DNA of 64,000 bases from Flavobacterium panici (GTDB lineage: Bacteria; Bacteroidota; Bacteroidia; Flavobacteriales; Flavobacteriaceae). Below are positions 52,022 through 61,376 of the stretch, piece by piece. The translations under genes were made by a program, and so were the position numbers. The stretch lies in NCBI RefSeq assembly GCF_903819335.1, contig NZ_CAIJDE010000060.1, forward strand, positions 46,402 to 110,401, read 5' to 3'. Within the stretch, counting starts at the first letter, position 1. Each line of letters begins with the position of its first letter. The notes under the pieces are model-generated. The model was not told where the DNA came from, did not search any database, and worked only from the letters and a program-made list of their open reading frames with translations.

Positions 52022-53152
52022 ATGAACTTTATAACAAATAAAACAAATGCCTTGTTATCTATATGTATGATAACAGGGCATTTTCTTTTTGCACAGATTG
52101 ATAAAAAAGCCACAAAAGAAACCAAAATTTTATATCACAATTTAAAAGCTATTTCAAAAGAACATATTTTATTTGGTCATCAGCACGCTTTAGAATATGG
52201 CCATGGATGGAGTAATGAACCGAATAAATCGGATATAAAATTAGTTATCGGTTCACATCCTGCAGTTGTTGGAATTGATTTCAGCGGTTTTTCAGGATAT
52301 TCAAAAGAAGAAATTGAAAAAACAAAAACAGTTTTAAGAAAGAATGTTATTGATACTTATGAACGCGGCGGAATCACAACTGTTTCCTGGCATTTTAATA
52401 ATCCGGTTTCTAAAAACGGATTTTACTGGAAAGATTCTGTTTCTGTAGCAGCAATGTCGTTAATCAAAAAAGGAGGTTCGCGTCACGAACAATACAAGGA
52501 AATTTTAAAAACTATTGCCGATTTTGCTCATTCTGCAAAAGCAAAAGACGGAAAATTGGTTCCAATGATCTTCAGACCTTTTCATGAATTTGACGGTGAT
52601 TGGTTTTGGTGGGGGAAAAAATATACTTCCCGCGAAGATTTTATAGAAGTCTGGCAGTTTACAGTTTCTTATTTAAGAGATACTTTAAAAGTCCATAATT
52701 TTATTTACGCCTTTTCTCCAGATAATCGATTTAATTCAGAATCAGAATATTTAGAACGTTATCCCGGCGATGATTATGTAGATTTATTTGGAATGGACGA
52801 TTACGGCGATTTTGGACGTGATGGAAAATATGATTTAGATGCTGGAATTAAAAAACTCAAAATCATATCTGATATTGCTATTCAAAAGAAAAAACTTGCC
52901 GCTTTTACAGAAACAGGTTTAGAATCTATTCCTAATGAAAAATGGTGGACAGAAACGCTGTTGAAATCCCTGCAAAAAGAAAAAATAGAACTCTGCTATG
53001 TTTTAGTCTGGAGAAATGATGCCAAAAGTCCAACACATTATTATGCTCCATTTCCTGGGCAGATAAGCGAAAAAGATTTTCTTAAATTTTATAATGATCC
53101 CTACACTTTATTTGAAAACGATTTAAAGAACATTTATAAGAGGAAATTTTAA
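52022..53152 (+). CDS. GH26 beta-mannanase
   Basis: A 376-residue secreted endo-beta-1,4-mannanase with a signal peptide (ending LFAQ). The (beta/alpha)8 fold carries the acid/base Glu189 (FRPFHEFDGDWFWWG) and nucleophile Glu297 (AAFTETGLES). HNF-type substrate segments, such as ITTVSWHFNNPVSKNG, are also present. It lies 32 bases after purC with no SusC/SusD partner, so it stands outside the mannoside locus some 13 kb upstream, though it could feed it with mannan fragments. Confidence 0.92.
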   Translation: MNFITNKTNALLSICMITGHFLFAQIDKKATKETKILYHNLKAISKEHILFGHQHALEYGHGWSNEPNKSDIKLVIGSHPAVVGIDFSGFSGYSKEEIEKTKTVLRKNVIDTYERGGITTVSWHFNNPVSKNGFYWKDSVSVAAMSLIKKGGSRHEQYKEILKTIADFAHSAKAKDGKLVPMIFRPFHEFDGDWFWWGKKYTSREDFIEVWQFTVSYLRDTLKVHNFIYAFSPDNRFNSESEYLERYPGDDYVDLFGMDDYGDFGRDGKYDLDAGIKKLKIISDIAIQKKKLAAFTETGLESIPNEKWWTETLLKSLQKEKIELCYVLVWRNDAKSPTHYYAPFPGQISEKDFLKFYNDPYTLFENDLKNIYKRKF

Positions 53153-53170
53153 ATAATTTCCTCTTTTTTT
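53138..53170 (+). terminator. Terminator overlapping the GH26 stop codon
   Basis: AAGAGGAAATT / AATTTCCTCTT with a T run forms a hairpin that begins inside the last codons. The rest of the 465-base gap up to the next gene holds a promoter (53544) and no gene I can support. Confidence 0.85.
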
Positions 53171-53543
53171 AAATTCATGACTAAAAACTACTTCGTTATA
53201 ATTTAGGATTTTTCCTATTTTATATACCTGCTGCGAAAGTTTTTTATTTTAGTGAGAAATCCACAAAATCTTGCTTAAAAATTTTGTTTTAATGAAAAAT
53301 TTCTGCCTTTTTTGAGCATAATAATATTGTATAGTTAAAAAGGTGGAGTATTGCTTTTAATTTTTCTTAAAAAAACTACTATCCAAAATGAAAAAATATT
53401 TGAATTCGTGTAACATTTCTACATTTGCTGCGTCTTTTATATAGAATTTCAATTTTAGAAAGACAATATTTCGAATTCATTAATAAAACGTTAAGAATTA
53501 GTTAAAACAAAGTACTTGGTAATACAAGTTACTAAAATTAGAT

Positions 53544-53551
53544 TACATTTG
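53544..53551 (+). promoter_or_regulatory. -7 element of the ankyrin gene
   Basis: TACATTTG matches TAnnTTTG, 66 bases before the ATG. TTG at 53516-53518 is 25 bases upstream. The leader contains short repeats of the AATCAATTCATTATCAATCA type. Confidence 0.5.
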
Positions 53552-53617
53552 TCAAGAATTTAAATCAATTCATTATCAATCAAATAATTATCAATCAATT
53601 TAACAAACCCAATCATT

Positions 53618-54004
53618 ATGAAAAATTCAGTTATTTATTTAGGATTAGCTTTAGTAACATTTGTAAATGTAGCAACAGCTTCAAATAACACATCAGTAGT
53701 TAAAAATCAAGTTGCAGTATCAGCTGTATACGATGACGGAACACCCCTAGTAGTTGCTGTAAGCAAAGGAGATATCGATACAGTAAAGAAATTTATTGAA
53801 TACGGTGTTAATGTAAACGAAAAATCAGACGATATGTCTCCATTAATGACTGCAGCTCGTTACAACAAAGTTGAAATCATTAAAGTTTTATTAGCAGCTG
53901 GTGCTCGTCCATCAGATAAAAATGAAAAAGGATATACAGCATTAAAATTTGCTCAATTATCAAATGCTACAGAAGCTATTGCACTTTTGAAAGACGCAAA
54001 ATAA
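53618..54004 (+). CDS. Small exported ankyrin-repeat protein
   Basis: A 128-residue protein with a signal peptide (ending ATAS) followed by about three ankyrin repeats: TPLVVAVSKGDIDTVKKFIEYG, SPLMTAARYNKVEIIKVLLAAG and TALKFAQLSNATEAIALLKD. It should be periplasmic and bind another protein. No partner gene is adjacent. Small exported ankyrin proteins near catalase have been linked to oxidative stress in other bacteria, but no catalase is seen here. Confidence 0.85.
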   Translation: MKNSVIYLGLALVTFVNVATASNNTSVVKNQVAVSAVYDDGTPLVVAVSKGDIDTVKKFIEYGVNVNEKSDDMSPLMTAARYNKVEIIKVLLAAGARPSDKNEKGYTALKFAQLSNATEAIALLKDAK

Positions 54005-54031
54005 TAGTTTAAAAAGTTTGAGTTAGTACAC

Positions 54032-54066
54032 AAACGGCCATCTTTGAACAGATGGCCGTTTTTTTG
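54032..54066 (+). terminator. Terminator of the ankyrin gene
   Basis: A 12-bp perfect stem AAACGGCCATCT / AGATGGCCGTTT with loop TTGAAC is followed by a T run. Confidence 0.92.
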
Positions 54067-54106
54067 TACTCTATTGTTTCGTTGAATAATTTATATAAGC
54101 AAAAAT

Positions 54107-54427
54107 AGGCTGTCTCAAAAGTGAGTCGGATCTTTTACTATAATTATTTTTGTTTTTTTAGTGACTTAATTGGTCACTTTTTGATATCCGATTTATCATT
54201 CCATAGGAATGTTTCGTAGGTAGAAAAAAATAACGGTTAGCCACATTTACGTTCCGTTGGAACGTTTGACAGCTCAGTTTATTAAAGACAATGTCCAAAA
54301 TCAAACGTTCCAACGGAACGTAAACCATTAATAACAATATAATCTTCTACCAATGAAATGTTCCTACAGAACAAAGGAAACATGTAAAATAACAAAGAGG
54401 CTGTCTCAAAGTTGAGACAGCCTCTTT
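54107..54427. repeat. Nested palindromic, MITE-like element with hairpin end
   Basis: AGGCTGTCTCAA at 54107-54118 is inverted at 54412-54423. Inside, TTTACGTTCCGTTGGAACGTTT (54246-54267) is inverted at 54303-54324. A further imperfect pair lies outside them near 54200 and 54360 (GGAATGTTTCGTAGGTAGAA type). The right end also forms a 16-bp hairpin (54394-54409 and 54412-54427) that can terminate the minus-strand efflux operon. I see no transposase and no clear target duplication. Confidence 0.65.
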
Positions 54428-54479
54428 TCTTTCTAAACCAAATTAATCTAACCAAAAATTAATTTTATTGTAAATGCAG

Positions 54480-57400
54480 CTATTCTATAGGAGCATGTTT
54501 TTTCTTGTTGAATATCCAGAATAAAATTGGGAATACTAATAACGTCAGGATTGTTGCTGTTACCAATCCTCCAATAATTACAATTGCAAGAGGTTTTTGA
54601 GATTCAGAACCAATTCCTGTTGAAATTGCTGCCGGCATTAAACCTATGGAAGCCATAAGTGCAGTCATAACTACAGCTCTTGTTCTTGCTTTTACTCCCA
54701 TAAAAATGGATTCTTCAAGGGAGAATTTTGCCTTGAGATTATGATGGAATTCTGATATCAGAATTACTCCATTTTGAATACAAATTCCCAGTAAAGCAAT
54801 AAATCCAACTCCCGCCGAAATTCCGAAATTCATTCCGGTTAAGTGTAAGGCAATAATTCCTCCAATTACAGCAAACGGAACATTAGCTAAAACTAATAGT
54901 GAATCTTTGAAATTTCCAAACAAAATAAACAACAGCACAAATATTCCAATTAAACTTATTGGCACAACCTGAGCCAGACGCGCACTGGCACGAACCTGAT
55001 TTTCAAATTCTCCAGTCCAGCCTGTTGTATAACCTGGCGGCATTTTTACTTCTGCCACTTTAGATTGTGCCTCGGCAATTGTACTTCCTAAATCTCGGTC
55101 ACGAACAGAGAATTTTACTCCAATAAAACGTTTTGTATTATCTCTGTAAATAAAAGCCGGACCAGTTATCGTTTTAATGTCGCAGATTTCTTTCAACGGA
55201 ATTTTTGCTCCGCTGATGGTTGGTACTTTTAATTCTGCCAAATCTTCTTCGTCTTTACGGTATTCTTTAGAAAAACGAACTCGTACGTCAAATTTCTTTT
55301 CATCCTCATATTTTTGAGTAGCTGTTTTTCCGCCAAAAGCCAATTCTAAAACCGCCTGCGCATCGCTTAACGTTACGCCATAAGCAGCCATTTTTTCTCT
55401 GTCGAGAATTACACTAATTTCCGGCTGACCAACATTTCTAAGAATTCCGACATCTTTAATACCAGGAATATTTTTAATTTTTTCCAGAACCTGATTCGAC
55501 AATTCATCTAATTTATCTAAATCATCACCATAAATCTTAACCGCATTTGAAGCTTTAAAACCAGCAACAGATTCCGCAACGTTATCAATTACAGGCTGAG
55601 AATAATTATACGTAATTCCCTGATGAACTTTTAGTTTGTCATCCATTTCATTAATTAAACCATCCATCGTGATTTTTCGTGTCCACTCTGATTTTGGTTT
55701 CAAATCAACCTGAAGCTGAATAAATCCAAATCCATTCGGGTCTGTTCCGTCATTGCTTCGTCCGGTTTGCGAAAGCACATTTTTTACTTCGGGAAAACTT
55801 TCCAGATCTTTTCTGATCATCGCCGCGGTTTTCACACTTTCAGGTAATGAAGTACTCATCGGTAATTCTGCCGTTACCCATAATGCACCTTCATTTAACT
55901 GCGGTAAAAACTCTGTTCCTAAAAATGTAGCCGAGAAAAAAGTTGCAGCAATCACACTTAATGAAATAACTAAAGTTTTTACTTTATGTTTAAAGGTCCA
56001 CGCAAAACCTTTTGCTACATTTCTGTCCCAAAAGTTTACAAACGGGTTATTTTTTTCTTTTACGTTTTTATTCAATAAAATATGAGATAAAACCGGAACC
56101 AAAGTCAAGGTAAAAAGTAACGCTCCCATTAAAGCAAATCCTAAAGTGTAGGCTAAAGGAGAGAACATTTTTCCTTCTACTTTCTGGAACGAGAAAATTG
56201 GCAGTAAAGCGGTAATAATAATTAATTTAGAGAAAAAGATGGCTTTACCCATTTCTGTTCCTGTTTTCTTAATAATGCTTCCTTTTGCAATTTTATTATA
56301 AGCAGTCATTCCTAATTGATGCGCTCGATGATCAAGTACAACAAATAATCCTTCGACCATTACAACCGCACCATCAATAATAATCCCAAAATCGACGGCA
56401 CCTAAACTCAGTAAGTTGGCGCTCATTCCCATCATTTTTAGACATAAAAAGGCAAATAATAAAGAAAGTGGAATTACGATAGAAACCGTAAAAGTAGTTC
56501 TCCAGTCGGCCATGAAAAGAAACACAACGCACGTAACCAAAATAATACCTTCAAATAAATTATGCATTACCGTTTCAGTAGTGAAATTCATTAAGTTGTC
56601 ACGATCATAAAAAGTTTCAATTTTAATATCCTTCGGAAGAACATTATCATTCAAATCCTTTATTTTATCTTTAATTAATGCTAAAGTTTCCTGTGCATTT
56701 TCACCTTTACGCATTACAACAATCCCTTCAACAGCATCATCGTTTTTACCAATTCCGGTTTGCCCGACTCTTGGCATCGAGCTTTCATAAACTGAAGCTA
56801 CATTTTTTACCAAAATTGGATTTCCGTGAGCATCATCTACAATAATGTTTTCAATATCCGATATTGATTTTAAAAGTCCAACACCACGAACTACAAAAGC
56901 CTGTCCGTTTTTTTCGATAATATCACCACCAACATTTAAGTTTCCTGAATTTACAGCATTATAAACCTGAAGCGGCGTAATATTGTATTTAGCTAATTTT
57001 ACAGGATCAACACCAACTTCATAAGTTTTAGTTTGTCCTCCAAAAACATTCAAATCAGCAACTCCCGGAACTGCACGTAATTGTTTGTCAATAACCCAGT
57101 TTTGATAAGTCAGCAGCTCACGGCTGTCGCGGCTGTCACTTTTTACAATATATCTGAAAATTTCGCCAGTAGGCCCGTAAGGCGGCTGAACGTCTGGTTC
57201 AACATCATCAGGAAGCGTCACATTTTTAAGTAAATTGTTTACCTGAAAACGTGCAAAAGTATCATCGACACCATCATCAAAAATAATTTTGATAACAGAT
57301 AATCCAAACATCGTAATACTTCTAACACTTGTTTTTTTCTGAACCGAGTTCATCGAGATTTCGATAGGAGTAGTTACAAAACGCTCTACTTCTTCAGCAC

Positions 57401-57578
57401 TTTTACCATTCCATTGCGTAATGATAATAATTTGAGTATTCGTTACATCCGGAAAAGCGTCAATTGGCATATTTTTGAAGGAAATAAATCCGGCAACGGC
57501 CAATATTCCAACCCAAAAAAAGGTAAATGCTTTATTCTTAAGTGAAAAAGCAATTATATTTCGTATGAATTTGTTCAT
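54480..57578 (-). CDS. CzcA-type heavy-metal efflux RND transporter
   Basis: A 1032-residue inner-membrane proton/metal antiporter with twelve membrane segments and two large periplasmic loops. The fourth segment carries DFGIIIDGAVVMVE with Asp396, Asp402 and Glu409. These are the residues known to be essential in CzcA, and they differ from the GAMIDAAIVMIEN form of CusA. Divalent metal (Zn, Co, Cd, Ni) is therefore more likely than Cu/Ag; the exact metal is inferred. It is the last gene of the efflux operon, three bases after the adaptor gene. Confidence 0.93.
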   Translation of the reverse strand: MNKFIRNIIAFSLKNKAFTFFWVGILAVAGFISFKNMPIDAFPDVTNTQIIIITQWNGKSAEEVERFVTTPIEISMNSVQKKTSVRSITMFGLSVIKIIFDDGVDDTFARFQVNNLLKNVTLPDDVEPDVQPPYGPTGEIFRYIVKSDSRDSRELLTYQNWVIDKQLRAVPGVADLNVFGGQTKTYEVGVDPVKLAKYNITPLQVYNAVNSGNLNVGGDIIEKNGQAFVVRGVGLLKSISDIENIIVDDAHGNPILVKNVASVYESSMPRVGQTGIGKNDDAVEGIVVMRKGENAQETLALIKDKIKDLNDNVLPKDIKIETFYDRDNLMNFTTETVMHNLFEGIILVTCVVFLFMADWRTTFTVSIVIPLSLLFAFLCLKMMGMSANLLSLGAVDFGIIIDGAVVMVEGLFVVLDHRAHQLGMTAYNKIAKGSIIKKTGTEMGKAIFFSKLIIITALLPIFSFQKVEGKMFSPLAYTLGFALMGALLFTLTLVPVLSHILLNKNVKEKNNPFVNFWDRNVAKGFAWTFKHKVKTLVISLSVIAATFFSATFLGTEFLPQLNEGALWVTAELPMSTSLPESVKTAAMIRKDLESFPEVKNVLSQTGRSNDGTDPNGFGFIQLQVDLKPKSEWTRKITMDGLINEMDDKLKVHQGITYNYSQPVIDNVAESVAGFKASNAVKIYGDDLDKLDELSNQVLEKIKNIPGIKDVGILRNVGQPEISVILDREKMAAYGVTLSDAQAVLELAFGGKTATQKYEDEKKFDVRVRFSKEYRKDEEDLAELKVPTISGAKIPLKEICDIKTITGPAFIYRDNTKRFIGVKFSVRDRDLGSTIAEAQSKVAEVKMPPGYTTGWTGEFENQVRASARLAQVVPISLIGIFVLLFILFGNFKDSLLVLANVPFAVIGGIIALHLTGMNFGISAGVGFIALLGICIQNGVILISEFHHNLKAKFSLEESIFMGVKARTRAVVMTALMASIGLMPAAISTGIGSESQKPLAIVIIGGLVTATILTLLVFPILFWIFNKKKHAPIE

Positions 57579-57581
57579 GTC

Positions 57582-58667
57582 TTAATCGTTTAAAGCGCGA
57601 TAAATAAATAATTGATTATTGGTAATGACTTTTTCATTTTCCTTTAAACCGCTTGAAATGTAAGTTGTGTCGCCAACAACTCTGTAAACTTCAACTTGTC
57701 TTGTTTCGATATTATGGCGATCTTTAAAAATCATGACGAAATTTTTACTTTTATCAAAAACAATCGCATTACTTGGAATTGCAATCATTGATTCATTTTC
57801 GTTATATGATAATTTGATATTGGCGTTCATATCTGGTTTTAATAAAAAACCCGGATTTTGAAGTTTAATACGTGCCTGCATCGCTTTGGTTTCAGGATCA
57901 ATTACGTTGAAAATTTTATCGACTTTTCCTTTAAAAACTTTATCAGGATAACTTAAGGTTGTTACACTTGCATCAATTCCAAGTTTAATTTTATTAATGT
58001 CAATTTCATTAATATTGGCCATCGCCCAAACTTCACTGATTTCAGCAATGTCAAAAATATTCTCAGAACGGTCAGAACGTAAAAGCATATCCTGATTGAT
58101 ACTTTTTTGAATAATAAATCCGCTGATAGGTGCCGTTACTTCATAAATAGAACCCGCTTTAATATTATAGATTTTATACGTTTCCTGAATTTTACTCAAT
58201 TGAGACTGCGCTTTATTTACTTCGGCTTTTGCCTGCAGCACATCGCTTTCAGAATTTAATTTTCCGTCAAATAATTCCTGAGCCACTTTTAAATTATTTT
58301 TCGCAACCAGTAAATCACTTTTAGCATCGATAGACTGCTTTTCAAAATCAGCAACATCAGTACTTTTTATCGTTGCAAGAACTTGTCCTTTCTTTACATA
58401 ATCTCCAAGTTCTACATTTACTTTAATCACGTTTCCGCCCACAAGCGGGTAAACATCAATTAATTTATTGTTGTCGGCTGTTATTTTTCCGTAAAAACTC
58501 AATTCGTTTTTTACAGTTTGTTTTTCTGCAGTTGCCGTGCTTGTAGTTTTTAGCATACTATCGCTCAAGGCGAAAGAAGTATTTGTCTGTGGATTTTCTA
58601 CTTCCTTTTTACAGCCTGTAAGCGATAAGCTTACAATTGCAATTCCTATAATTAGTGTATGTTTCAT
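57582..58667 (-). CDS. Membrane-fusion (adaptor) lipoprotein of the RND efflux system
   Basis: A 361-residue CzcB/CusB-type adaptor with lipobox LTGC (Cys19). The barrel-sandwich halves are KLIDVYPLVGGNVIKVNVELGDYVKKGQVLATI and YEVTAPISGFIIQKSINQD. A helical hairpin lies between them (SESDVLQAKAEVNKAQSQLSK), and a beta-barrel domain follows. It links the pump to the outer-membrane channel and may bind metal. No His-rich N-terminal metal-binding extension is present. Confidence 0.92.
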   Translation of the reverse strand: MKHTLIIGIAIVSLSLTGCKKEVENPQTNTSFALSDSMLKTTSTATAEKQTVKNELSFYGKITADNNKLIDVYPLVGGNVIKVNVELGDYVKKGQVLATIKSTDVADFEKQSIDAKSDLLVAKNNLKVAQELFDGKLNSESDVLQAKAEVNKAQSQLSKIQETYKIYNIKAGSIYEVTAPISGFIIQKSINQDMLLRSDRSENIFDIAEISEVWAMANINEIDINKIKLGIDASVTTLSYPDKVFKGKVDKIFNVIDPETKAMQARIKLQNPGFLLKPDMNANIKLSYNENESMIAIPSNAIVFDKSKNFVMIFKDRHNIETRQVEVYRVVGDTTYISSGLKENEKVITNNQLFIYRALND

Positions 58668-58679
58668 TATTATTTAATT

Positions 58680-59927
58680 TTAAAATAAATCCTTGTTGAT
58701 GGTAGTATTTAATTCTTCGCCTGATAGAGCCAGTTTTTTCTTCAATTCATTTAACTGAATATTAGCTTGATTATAACTTTCCATAAAATCTGTAAATTCT
58801 AATAAGCTGATATTTCGCTTTTGAAAATTGGTTAAGATTCCATTATAAACAGCTTCAAAATCGGAGTTTACTGTAGGTTTGATAACCGCATAGTTTTTAC
58901 GGGATTCATCCCATTTATTCCATGCCGATGTAATTTCAGTTTCCAGTTGAAGTCCAAAATTTTGTTTCTCAACTTTAGATTGTTCCAGAACGACCTGAGC
59001 ATTTTTAATATTTCCTTTGTTTTTGTTCCAAAGAGGCAGCGGAATTCCAACAGAAACATTTGCTTCTCTATTAAAAGCACCGCTTCGCTGATCGTAGTTT
59101 GCACCTAAAGTAATATCAGGAATCGAAAGTGATTTTTGCCATTTTACATTCAGTTCATTGGCTTCAATTTCTTTTTGTTTGGCTAAATAATCAGGACGAT
59201 TGGCAATAGCATCATCTTCAAAAGATTTTAAATCAAAAGGAATAATTTTTAGATATTTATTAAAATCATCTTTAGAAACATCGGGAATTATCGTTTCAGT
59301 TGAATTTAATAACAATTTTAAATTTGCCTGCTCTTCAATACTGCTATTCACAACTTCCATTCTTTCATTTTTAAAATTCAGATAAAGAGATTGTAAACGC
59401 ACAACATCCCGCAACGGAATATTTCCCTTTTGAGCCTGAATAGAGTAGGAGTTGATTAAGTCTTCAATATGAGCAAGCTGCTTATCTGTTATTTCAAGAC
59501 TTTTTGTATTGTAATAAACCGTATAAAAACTTTGGCGTAACTGCAGTTTTAATGTTCTAAGTAAATCATTAAACTGAAGTTCTGCTAATTGTTCGTTAGT
59601 TTGTGCCAGCTTAACTTCATTGCGCTTTTTTCCGCCCAGATAAATTAACTGCTCAATTCCAAAAACTTTTTGGCCTTCTTTCCCAATATCAAAGAATTTG
59701 TCTCTTTCAGGATTGTAGGCATTTAATTCTGCAGTAATTGTTGGATTGTCCCATATTCGGGCCTGAATGGTCATGGCTTTTGCAGCATCGATATTATAAT
59801 GAGATGCCAGCAAAAAAAGATTATTTTTAAGAAACTGGCTCTCACAATCTTGAAGTGTGATTGTTTTTTGAGCCATAACTGCCTGATTTAGGAGTACAAG
59901 CAGCAATAATGCATATAGTTTTCTCAT
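58680..59927 (-). CDS. TolC-family outer-membrane efflux channel (CzcC-like)
   Basis: A 415-residue outer-membrane factor with signal peptide MRKLYALLLLVLLNQAVMAQ. It has two TolC-type repeats: KLAQTNEQLAELQFNDLLRTLKLQLRQSFY and NIKNAQVVLEQSKVEKQNFGLQLETEITSAW. It is the first gene of the efflux operon and would complete the tripartite pump. The direct repeats upstream at 59967-60008 are candidate regulator sites. Confidence 0.92.
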   Translation of the reverse strand: MRKLYALLLLVLLNQAVMAQKTITLQDCESQFLKNNLFLLASHYNIDAAKAMTIQARIWDNPTITAELNAYNPERDKFFDIGKEGQKVFGIEQLIYLGGKKRNEVKLAQTNEQLAELQFNDLLRTLKLQLRQSFYTVYYNTKSLEITDKQLAHIEDLINSYSIQAQKGNIPLRDVVRLQSLYLNFKNERMEVVNSSIEEQANLKLLLNSTETIIPDVSKDDFNKYLKIIPFDLKSFEDDAIANRPDYLAKQKEIEANELNVKWQKSLSIPDITLGANYDQRSGAFNREANVSVGIPLPLWNKNKGNIKNAQVVLEQSKVEKQNFGLQLETEITSAWNKWDESRKNYAVIKPTVNSDFEAVYNGILTNFQKRNISLLEFTDFMESYNQANIQLNELKKKLALSGEELNTTINKDLF

Positions 59928-59966
59928 TGTATCTATTTTATTTTGTACAAATATGCTATCGCCAGA

Positions 59967-60008
59967 CTTTAAGAGTGCTTAAAATCTACCTTAAAATTAG
60001 CTTAAAAT
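59967..60008 (-). promoter_or_regulatory. Four direct repeats, probable response-regulator binding site
   Basis: The plus strand reads CTTTAAGA, then CTTAAAAT three times, starting at 59967, 59978, 59990 and 60001 (spacing 11, 12, 11). On the minus strand these are ATTTTAAG direct repeats 40-80 bases before the channel gene start. Tandem repeats at about one helical turn are typical of OmpR/PhoB-class sites. A weak -7 box (CATATTTG, at about 59947-59954 on the minus strand) follows. Confidence 0.65.
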
Positions 60009-60014
60009 AAAATA

Positions 60015-61376
60015 TTAATGAAAGAATAGTTGGAATAAATTTTCCTTATCGTTTGGTATGCTGTAACTTATAGAAGATTTGTGCAGCGTTAAAATACGGT
60101 TTACAATACGCAAACCAAGACCAAAACCAGAAGTTCCTTTAGAATTTTTTCCGCGCATAAAAGGCTGAAAAAGATTTTTTTGTTCGGCTTCGCTTAAGGT
60201 TTTTCCAGTATTTAAAACCGAAATAACCAAATGATTTTCCTGAGTGCTTATTTTTACCAAAGCCTGTTTATTATCTGAATAGACACAAGCATTTTTTAAA
60301 ACATTAATTAAAGCAATCTCTAAAAGGTTTTTATTACCCTTAACTTCTAATGCAGTATCTAAATTGTCACTTTCTTCAATTTCAAACAAAATAATAAACT
60401 CAGGAAAGCTTTTCTTTAAATTTTCAATTGCAGAAAATAGAATTTCATCCATTCTGTGAACTTCATTGTCCTCATTATTTTTATTGTTATCAATTTTTGA
60501 CAATATCAATAAAGAACTAATCAATTCCGTTAAATGATTTACATCTGATAAAATAGTCGTTAAGAAAGTTTTTCCTTTTGCAGATGTTGCAGGATCAGCA
60601 ACTGTATTTTCTATTTGAGCCGTAATTCTCGAAAGCGGCGTTCTAAGTTCATGCGAGGCGTGAGCCGTAAACTCTTTTTGTTTTTGATATGAAACCTCAA
60701 TGCGGTCCATCATAAAATTAAATTCATTGGCAATCAAATCAATTTCATCTTTATTACTTTTTGAAGCAATACGAGTGTCGAGATTATTTTCGTTGATATT
60801 TTTTATTTTCTGATGAAATAAACTCAGCGGATTCATAGCCTTTTTTACCATAAACGAAGTTAAAACCCAGCAAATACAAGTAAATAGAATATAAGATATA
60901 ATGAGAGTATATCTTAAAAAAAGCAGTTTTCTCTTTCCGTAATCATCCGTAGCCGAAATTAAAGCATAAAAATCTTTATCCTTCGTATCGTAAAAAACAC
61001 CATAAACCTCATAATCACCTTGCTGTTTAAAGAAAGTTTTATGCTTTTTAAGATATTTTAAATCCTCAACAGACCAGTTTATTTTAGCATCATCAATACT
61101 GCTGTAAATAAGTTTAAAATGAGAATCAAAAACCAAAGTCTTTTCATCATATAACTTATTGATTGAGTTTTGATCAATAATTTTCAAAAGCTGGTCATCA
61201 ACTTCTTTTACATTAACTAAAAGTTTGATGTTCGAAAGTGCTTTAATCTCTAAACGATCCCGAAATTCTTCTTTTCTAAAATTAGAATACAAAACAAAAA
61301 TCACCGTAGAAGCCAACCCAAAAAGGATTGTAAACAGTAAACTTACTAAAAGTGATATTCTGTTTTTTAAAGTCAT
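60015..61376 (-). CDS. Membrane sensor histidine kinase of the metal-efflux system
   Basis: A 453-residue kinase with transmembrane helix 1 (residues 9-31), a periplasmic sensor domain (residues 32-150), helix 2 (152-176) and a HAMP linker (VKKAMNPLSLFHQK). HisKA has His242 (HASHELRTPLSR). HATPase_c has a degenerate glycine box GFGLGLRIVNRIL. It has the topology of CusS/CzcS sensors, with a sensor loop containing few His residues. It overlaps the regulator gene by four bases. Confidence 0.92.
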   Translation of the reverse strand: MTLKNRISLLVSLLFTILFGLASTVIFVLYSNFRKEEFRDRLEIKALSNIKLLVNVKEVDDQLLKIIDQNSINKLYDEKTLVFDSHFKLIYSSIDDAKINWSVEDLKYLKKHKTFFKQQGDYEVYGVFYDTKDKDFYALISATDDYGKRKLLFLRYTLIISYILFTCICWVLTSFMVKKAMNPLSLFHQKIKNINENNLDTRIASKSNKDEIDLIANEFNFMMDRIEVSYQKQKEFTAHASHELRTPLSRITAQIENTVADPATSAKGKTFLTTILSDVNHLTELISSLLILSKIDNNKNNEDNEVHRMDEILFSAIENLKKSFPEFIILFEIEESDNLDTALEVKGNKNLLEIALINVLKNACVYSDNKQALVKISTQENHLVISVLNTGKTLSEAEQKNLFQPFMRGKNSKGTSGFGLGLRIVNRILTLHKSSISYSIPNDKENLFQLFFH

